A DNA stretch of 11,637 bases, from assembly GCA_025929595.1 (NCBI GenBank), contig JAICQA010000052.1, forward strand, positions 1-11,637, read 5' to 3'. The stretch is from Xanthobacteraceae bacterium. GTDB taxonomy: Bacteria > Pseudomonadota > Alphaproteobacteria > Rhizobiales > Xanthobacteraceae. Under the pieces are notes generated by a model. The model saw nothing but the letters and a program-made list of their open reading frames with translations, was not told the origin of the DNA and made no database searches. Both the position numbers and the translations under genes were made by a program. Of the stretch, positions 7,613 to 11,637 are shown piece by piece (position 1 is the stretch's first letter; every line of letters starts with the position of its first letter).

Positions 7613-8371
7613 ATGGCCATCTCCAGCACCGCCGCCGCGCCGGCCGAAGTCGGAACGGCAATGCCTGTCCATGTCGGCATCATCATGGACGGCAACGGGC
7701 GCTGGGCGGCTGCACGCGGGCTGCCGCGCATCGAGGGTCATCGGCGGGGTGTCGAGGCGTTGCGCCGGACGGTGCGTAACGCGGGCGAACTCGGGATCAA
7801 GGTGCTGACGATTTATAGCTTCAGCACAGAGAACTGGTCTCGTCCGAAGCAGGAAGTGAGCGACCTGATGAGCCTGATCAAGCGCTTCGTGCGCGAGGAT
7901 CTGGCAGAGCTGCATCGCGCCGGCGTCAAGGTGATGATGATCGGCGATCGCGAGGGGCTCGACCCCGAAATCCTGAAGCTTGTCAGCGACGCGGAAGCGC
8001 TCACGCGCGAGAACGACAAGCTCACTTTGGTGGTCGCATTCAATTACGGCGGGCGGCAAGAGATCGCACGCGCGGCGCGGCGGATTGCGGCAGAAGTTGC
8101 ATCGGGCACGCTCGATCCGGAGGCCGTCGACGCCGACGCGCTTGACCGGCGGCTCGACACGGCCGGCCTGCCGGAACCCGATCTCATCATCCGCACGAGC
8201 GGCGAGTTGCGGGTATCGAATTTCCTGTTGTGGCAGGCGGCCTACGCCGAGTTTGTCGTGCTGCCGGTGCATTGGCCCGATTTCGACCGGGGTGCGCTTG
8301 TACAGGCACTGGACGAATTCCGCCGCCGCGAGCGGCGCTTCGGAGGGCTCGAAGCGCGGGCGAGGGCGTAG
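7613..8371 (+). CDS. uppS: Isoprenyl transferase (undecaprenyl diphosphate synthase)
   Basis: cis-Prenyltransferase that adds isopentenyl units to farnesyl diphosphate to make the C55 undecaprenyl carrier for peptidoglycan and surface polysaccharides. With this start it is 252 residues. HVGIIMDGNGRW at 20-31 carries the catalytic, Mg-binding Asp26; STENW at 71-75, NYGGRQEI at 144-151, RTSGE at 194-198, WPDFD at 221-225 and RRERRFGG at 238-245 are all family hallmarks. Start choice: ATG 7613 has GAGG only four bases upstream; the in-frame ATG at 7595, one base after the frr stop, would add six residues and lacks a site at a good distance. The frame stays open farther upstream inside frr, but that is an artefact. 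Its substrates derive from the pathway begun by dxr downstream. Confidence 0.96.
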   Translation: MAISSTAAAPAEVGTAMPVHVGIIMDGNGRWAAARGLPRIEGHRRGVEALRRTVRNAGELGIKVLTIYSFSTENWSRPKQEVSDLMSLIKRFVREDLAELHRAGVKVMMIGDREGLDPEILKLVSDAEALTRENDKLTLVVAFNYGGRQEIARAARRIAAEVASGTLDPEAVDADALDRRLDTAGLPEPDLIIRTSGELRVSNFLLWQAAYAEFVVLPVHWPDFDRGALVQALDEFRRRERRFGGLEARARA

Positions 8372-8373
8372 CG

Positions 8374-9231
8374 ATGAGCGACGCCCGCGAGTTGCCGCCT
8401 TCAGCGGACGAAATCCGCGGCAAGCGATCCGAACTCGGAGCACGTGTCGGCGCAGGCGCGGTGATGGGCCTCGCGGCGATCCTGGCCGCGTGGTTCGGCG
8501 GCTTTTTGTTCATCCTGTTCTGGGCGCTTGCGGCCATGGCCGTGTGGTGGGAGTGGCTCGGTGTCATGAAGGCGGGCCAGCGGCCGCTGCTCACAGGCGT
8601 CGGAGCGGTCACGATCGCGAGCATGGCAACTGCGTTGGCGGCGGGCACCCCGGCCTTTGCCTTCGTCAGCGCGTTGATCGGTGCGGCCGTAGCGATGTCG
8701 GCCGCGCAACGGCAGCGGATATGGGTTGGCGCCGGCATCTTTTATGCCGCTTTGGTGCTGATCCCGGCGGCGATGCTGCGCGAGCATTCGACGCTTGGTT
8801 TCGTCACCATCCTCTGGTTGTTTGCAGCGGTCTGGGCGTCGGATACCGGCGCTTACTTTGCCGGACGCGCGTTTGGCGGGCCGAAGCTTGCGCCCGCCGT
8901 CAGCCCGAACAAGACATGGTCCGGCGCGCTTGGTGGCACGCTCGCCGGCATGATCGCCGGCCTTTTCGTTCTGCTCGCGGCGGGGATTGCGTGGCATCCG
9001 ATGCACGCGGTGACGACGTTCCTTGTGATCGTTGCGGCGCAACTCGGGGATTTGCTGGAGTCCTGGATCAAGCGCCGGTTCGCCGTGAAGGATGCGAGCG
9101 GATTGCTGCCGGGGCACGGCGGTGTGATGGACCGGCTTGATGGATTTCTTGCCGCTGCGCTCGTCGCGCTCGTCTTCGGTCTGGCCGCGGGCGGGGTGCA
9201 GGCACCGGCCATGGGTCTGCTTTCATGGTGA
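8374..9231 (+). CDS. cdsA: Phosphatidate cytidylyltransferase (CDP-diacylglycerol synthase)
   Basis: Inner-membrane enzyme converting phosphatidic acid and CTP to CDP-diacylglycerol, the branch point to all phospholipids. The 285-residue protein has a short polar N-terminus and then about seven or eight hydrophobic segments. The family signature is complete at 230-256: Ser230, Lys233-Arg234, Lys239-Asp240, LLPGHGG at 244-250 and DRLD at 253-256. ASDTGAYFAGR (155-165) and SPNKTWSGALGG (177-188) are also typical. I chose ATG 8374, two bases after the uppS stop, because GAGGG at 8362-8366 sits seven bases upstream; the frame is open from 8230 but that extension overlaps conserved uppS sequence. 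Its end overlaps the start of dxr. Confidence 0.96.
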   Translation: MSDARELPPSADEIRGKRSELGARVGAGAVMGLAAILAAWFGGFLFILFWALAAMAVWWEWLGVMKAGQRPLLTGVGAVTIASMATALAAGTPAFAFVSALIGAAVAMSAAQRQRIWVGAGIFYAALVLIPAAMLREHSTLGFVTILWLFAAVWASDTGAYFAGRAFGGPKLAPAVSPNKTWSGALGGTLAGMIAGLFVLLAAGIAWHPMHAVTTFLVIVAAQLGDLLESWIKRRFAVKDASGLLPGHGGVMDRLDGFLAAALVALVFGLAAGGVQAPAMGLLSW

Positions 9232-10403
9232 TGCGCATCACCGTGCTGGGCGCGACGGGCTCGATCGGCAAGAGCACATTCGAACTATTGCGGCAGTCCG
9301 GTCGCGAATTTTCCGTCTCGGCGATCACCGCCAAGAGCGACGTCAACGGGCTGGTAGCGCTCGTACGCGAATTCAAAGCGAAGCTAGTCGTCGTTGCGGA
9401 TCCGGAACGGCACCGCGAGCTGCGCGATGCGCTGGCGGGAACCGGCACGAAGACCGCATCGGGGAGCGAAGGCCTGCTCGCCGCGGCGGAAGAGCCGGCC
9501 GACGCGGTCATGGCCGGGATCACGGGAGCGGCGGGGCTCGCGCCGACTTTGGCGGCGATCCAGCCGGGCCGGCGGATCGTGCTCGCGAACAAGGAATGCC
9601 TCGTCTGCGCGGGCGATCTTTTCATGCGCCGCGTGCGGCAGACCGGAGCCACGCTGCTACCGGCCGACTCCGAACACAACGCCGTCTTCCAGGCGCTCGC
9701 GGCAGGCCCGCGCGAGGCGGTGGAGCGCGTGACGCTGACGGCCTCCGGCGGCCCGTTTCGCACGTTCACGCGGGAGCAACTGGAACGGGTGACGCCCGAG
9801 GAGGCATTGCGTCACCCCACCTGGTCGATGGGCTCAAAAATCACCATCGATTCCGCGACGCTGATGAACAAGGGTCTCGAACTGATCGAGGCGCATCACC
9901 TTTTCGCGTTGCCGGCGAAGCAGCTCGACGTGCTGGTACACCCGCAATCGATCGTCCATGCCCTCGTCACCTTTCGGGACGGCGGTGTGGTGGCGGGGCT
10001 GTCGGTTCCCGACATGCAGATCCCGATCGCGCATTGCCTGGGCTGGCCCGAGCGGCTTGCCTGGCAGGCTCCGAAACTCGATCTCGCGCAAATCGGGTCC
10101 CTGAGTTTCGAGGCGCCGGATCCCGTCCGGTTCCCGTCCTTGCGGCTCGCGCGCGCGGCGCTGGAGGCCGGAGGTGCGACACCGACGATCCTGAACGCCG
10201 CGAACGAGGTGGCGGTGGAAGCGTTTCTGGCCGGCCGGATCGGCTTTACGGGCATTCCGGCCATTGTGGAACGGGTGCTCGAAAAGGCCGCGGCAGAGCG
10301 TCTCGGAGCGCCCGAAACGGTTAACGCGGCCGCCGCCGTTGACCATATTGCAAGAATAAGGGCCCGGGACCTCTTGCTCGAATTCGCCGCAAAGGCTTCC
10401 TAG
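9225..10403 (+). CDS. dxr: 1-deoxy-D-xylulose-5-phosphate reductoisomerase
   Basis: NADPH-dependent enzyme turning DXP into MEP, the committed step of the MEP isoprenoid pathway and target of fosmidomycin. The length, 392 residues, is normal (E. coli 398). Seen: nucleotide-binding GATGSIG at 9-15, metal ligands Asp148 and Glu150 in PADSEHNA, ASGGPF at 173-178, PTWSMGSKITIDSATLMNKG (198-217) with Lys216 and Glu219 equivalent to E. coli Lys228 and Glu231, VHPQSIVHA at 238-246, and the C-terminal LNAANEVAVEAFL helix. Three starts are possible in one run: ATG 9225, GTG 9228 and ATG 9231; the last makes the classic TGATG overlap with cdsA. No strong ribosome site is seen, so coupling to cdsA translation is likely. 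rseP follows after 27 bases. Confidence 0.96.
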   Translation: MVMRITVLGATGSIGKSTFELLRQSGREFSVSAITAKSDVNGLVALVREFKAKLVVVADPERHRELRDALAGTGTKTASGSEGLLAAAEEPADAVMAGITGAAGLAPTLAAIQPGRRIVLANKECLVCAGDLFMRRVRQTGATLLPADSEHNAVFQALAAGPREAVERVTLTASGGPFRTFTREQLERVTPEEALRHPTWSMGSKITIDSATLMNKGLELIEAHHLFALPAKQLDVLVHPQSIVHALVTFRDGGVVAGLSVPDMQIPIAHCLGWPERLAWQAPKLDLAQIGSLSFEAPDPVRFPSLRLARAALEAGGATPTILNAANEVAVEAFLAGRIGFTGIPAIVERVLEKAAAERLGAPETVNAAAAVDHIARIRARDLLLEFAAKAS

Positions 10404-10430
10404 TAGGTAACCTTCTGGAAAGGATGCGGC

Positions 10431-11426
10431 ATGGATTTCCTGACGGGTTTTTGGGGCTTCGGCGGCTCGTTCCTGAGCTACGCGCTGCCATTCCTCTTCG
10501 TACTCACCGTCGTCGTGTTCTTTCACGAGCTCGGCCACTTCTGGGTCGCGCGGCGTTGCGGCGTGAAGGTTGACGCGTTCGCCGTCGGCTTCGGTCCCGA
10601 ACTGATCGGCTTCAATGACCGGCACGGTACGCGCTGGAAGCTCTGCGCGATTCCGCTCGGCGGCTATGTGCGCTTCTACGGCGACGATTCCGCGGCGAGC
10701 ACGCCGGACAGCAAGACGCTCGCCAAAATGGACGAGGCGGAAAAGCGCGTTTCATTCTTCTATAAGCCCGTGAGCCAGCGAGCGGCGGTTGTTGCCGCGG
10801 GTCCGATCGCCAACTTCATTCTCGCGATCGTCATCTTCAGCATGATCTTCATGATCTTCGGGCGGCAGGTGACAACGCCGCGTGTCGATACCGTACAGCC
10901 CGGCAGCGCGGCTGCCGAGGCCGGCCTGCAAACCGGCGACATGGTGCTGTCGATCGACGGCGAGCCGATCAAGAATTTCGGCGAGATGCAGCGCATCGTC
11001 AGCGGGAGTCCGGACGTCGCGCTCAAGATCGTCGTGCAGCGCGGCGCCAGCGAAGTCACGCTGACCGCGACCCCGCGCCGGCAGGAGATCAAGGACAATT
11101 TCGGCAATACGCACCGCGTCGGCCTGCTCGGCGTTACGCGTTCGACCTCGCGCGAAGAAGTCGTGACCGAACGTTACGGTCCGTTAGAATCCGTGAAGTT
11201 GGGGGTTGCCGAAACCTGGTTCGTGGTCGAACGGACGCTCAGCTACATCGGCGGAATCGTTCGCGGCACGGAAGCGACCGACCAGCTTGGCGGGCCGATT
11301 CGCATCGCCCAGATTTCGGGGCAGGTGGCGACCGTGAGCTTCGCGGCGCTCCTGCACCTCACGGCCGTCCTGTCGGTAAGTATCGGATTGCTCAATCTTT
11401 TCCCGGTGCCGCTGCTCGACGGATGA
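10431..11426 (+). CDS. rseP: RIP metalloprotease RseP (site-2 protease), truncated by an in-frame stop
   Basis: Intramembrane zinc protease of the S2P family; homologues cleave anti-sigma factors and leftover signal peptides in the inner membrane. Visible: membrane segment 1 at about 17-36 with the zinc motif HELGH (32-36), GFGPELIGF and IPLGGYVRF strands, a second hydrophobic segment near 120-143, one PDZ domain at about 150-212 (E. coli has two; single-PDZ forms such as Caulobacter MmpA are usual in alphaproteobacteria), and segment 3 ending in LNLFPVPLLDG with the third metal ligand Asp330. A TGA then ends the frame at codon 332, giving 331 residues, although homologous sequence continues in frame to 11576. 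AAAGGA at 10419-10424 lies six bases before the ATG. Loss of the last membrane segment probably impairs or abolishes function, unless the stop is a sequence error. Confidence 0.88.
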   Translation: MDFLTGFWGFGGSFLSYALPFLFVLTVVVFFHELGHFWVARRCGVKVDAFAVGFGPELIGFNDRHGTRWKLCAIPLGGYVRFYGDDSAASTPDSKTLAKMDEAEKRVSFFYKPVSQRAAVVAAGPIANFILAIVIFSMIFMIFGRQVTTPRVDTVQPGSAAAEAGLQTGDMVLSIDGEPIKNFGEMQRIVSGSPDVALKIVVQRGASEVTLTATPRRQEIKDNFGNTHRVGLLGVTRSTSREEVVTERYGPLESVKLGVAETWFVVERTLSYIGGIVRGTEATDQLGGPIRIAQISGQVATVSFAALLHLTAVLSVSIGLLNLFPVPLLDG

Positions 11427-11576
11427 CATCTCGTCTTCTACGCGATCTAAGCGATCCGCGGGCGGCCGTTGTCGGAGCGGGCGCAGGAATACGGCTTCCG
11501 GGTGGGGCTCGCGCTGGTACTCATGCTGATGCTGTTCGCCACGTGGAACGACATCGTCCACCTGACCGCGCTCTAA
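11427..11576 (+). pseudogene. rseP: In-frame remainder of rseP behind the premature stop
   Basis: Reading on in the rseP frame gives HLVFYAI, a second stop (TAA, 11448-11450), then AIRGRPLSERAQEYGFRVGL and a hydrophobic run LVLMLMLF ending ATWNDIVHLTAL before a normal TAA at 11574-11576. This is the expected C-terminus of alphaproteobacterial RseP with its last membrane helix; the whole frame would be 381 codons plus stop, the usual size. The TGA stands where LDGGH requires Gly (GGA) and the TAA where a Glu (GAA) is expected, each a single G-to-T change. There is no frameshift and no start with a ribosome site, so this stretch is probably not translated separately. Confidence 0.8.
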
Positions 11577-11596
11577 CGGTACTTTAGTGGGTACCG
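11577..11596 (+). repeat. Small inverted repeat after rseP
   Basis: CGGTAC (11577-11582) and GTACCG (11591-11596) form a perfect six-base-pair stem around an eight-base loop, directly after the final TAA. An alternative pairing, CCGCTGC (11594-11600) with GCAGGCGG (11618-11625, one bulge), competes with it. No T run follows, so it is not a convincing terminator. The window ends 41 bases later. Confidence 0.25.
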
Positions 11597-11637
11597 CTGC
11601 ACCCTTTGCGGCGGGAAGCAGGCGGAACACGTGGCGC

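Noticed and set aside
8230..8373. Upstream extension of the cdsA frame into uppS
   Set aside because: It has no ATG start before 8374 with a ribosome site, and overlaps conserved uppS motifs such as WPDFD and RRERRFGG.
11424..11450. Selenocysteine, tryptophan or other recoding at the rseP stops
   Set aside because: One stop is TGA and the other TAA, the expected residues are Gly and Glu, no selenocysteine-type stem-loop was seen, and both codons end other genes in this window.
11587..11637. Possible beginning of bamA (GTG at 11587 or GTG at 11631)
   Set aside because: bamA is the expected next gene, and the frame from 11587 is open to the edge, but 17 codons show nothing recognisable. The 11587 start has no ribosome site and the 11631 start leaves two codons. 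Not supportable.

Overview
The window reads as a GC-rich chromosomal segment of an alphaproteobacterium, most likely Hyphomicrobiales (Rhizobiales). That placement is inferred from three things: the gene order dnaE ... rpsB-tsf-pyrH-frr-uppS-cdsA-dxr-rseP, an unusually long ribosomal protein S2 with a C-terminal helix-hairpin-helix-like extension, and an RseP with a single PDZ domain. All real genes are on the + strand. No tRNA, rRNA, CRISPR array, insertion sequence or transfer signature was seen.

Left part (1-3003): the C-terminal ~70% of dnaE, the replicative DNA polymerase III alpha subunit, enters from the left edge. Its stop codon overlaps the start of a small six-pass membrane protein of unknown function (TGATG), so the two are probably translationally coupled. 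Middle (3004-4272): a short, less GC-rich intergenic stretch leads into a cupin/JmjC-like protein with an HxD...H metal triad. It is followed by a good housekeeping-type promoter and a structured ~115-base leader in front of rpsB.

Right part (4273-11576): a dense co-directional block whose genes fall into three jobs. rpsB, tsf and frr serve translation (S2, EF-Ts, ribosome recycling). pyrH supplies UDP. uppS, cdsA, dxr and rseP serve the envelope: dxr commits carbon to the MEP isoprenoid pathway, whose products UppS condenses into the undecaprenyl carrier; CdsA makes CDP-diacylglycerol for phospholipids; RseP is the site-2 protease of the envelope stress response. Gaps are short or overlapping, and I see no convincing terminator inside the block, so it is probably one long operon, perhaps with internal promoters. 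The conserved next gene (bamA) would lie just past the right edge.

The one clear anomaly is in rseP. The frame is interrupted by two in-frame stops 24 bases apart (TGA at 11424, TAA at 11448) inside and just after the LDG metal-ligand motif, while the rest of the C-terminus continues in the same frame to a normal stop at 11574-11576. Each stop is one G-to-T change away from the expected Gly or Glu codon. This is either a recent pseudogenisation or truncation, or sequence error. I found no convincing evidence of a wholly new biological system; the rest is mostly conserved housekeeping, with two poorly characterised genes between dnaE and rpsB.
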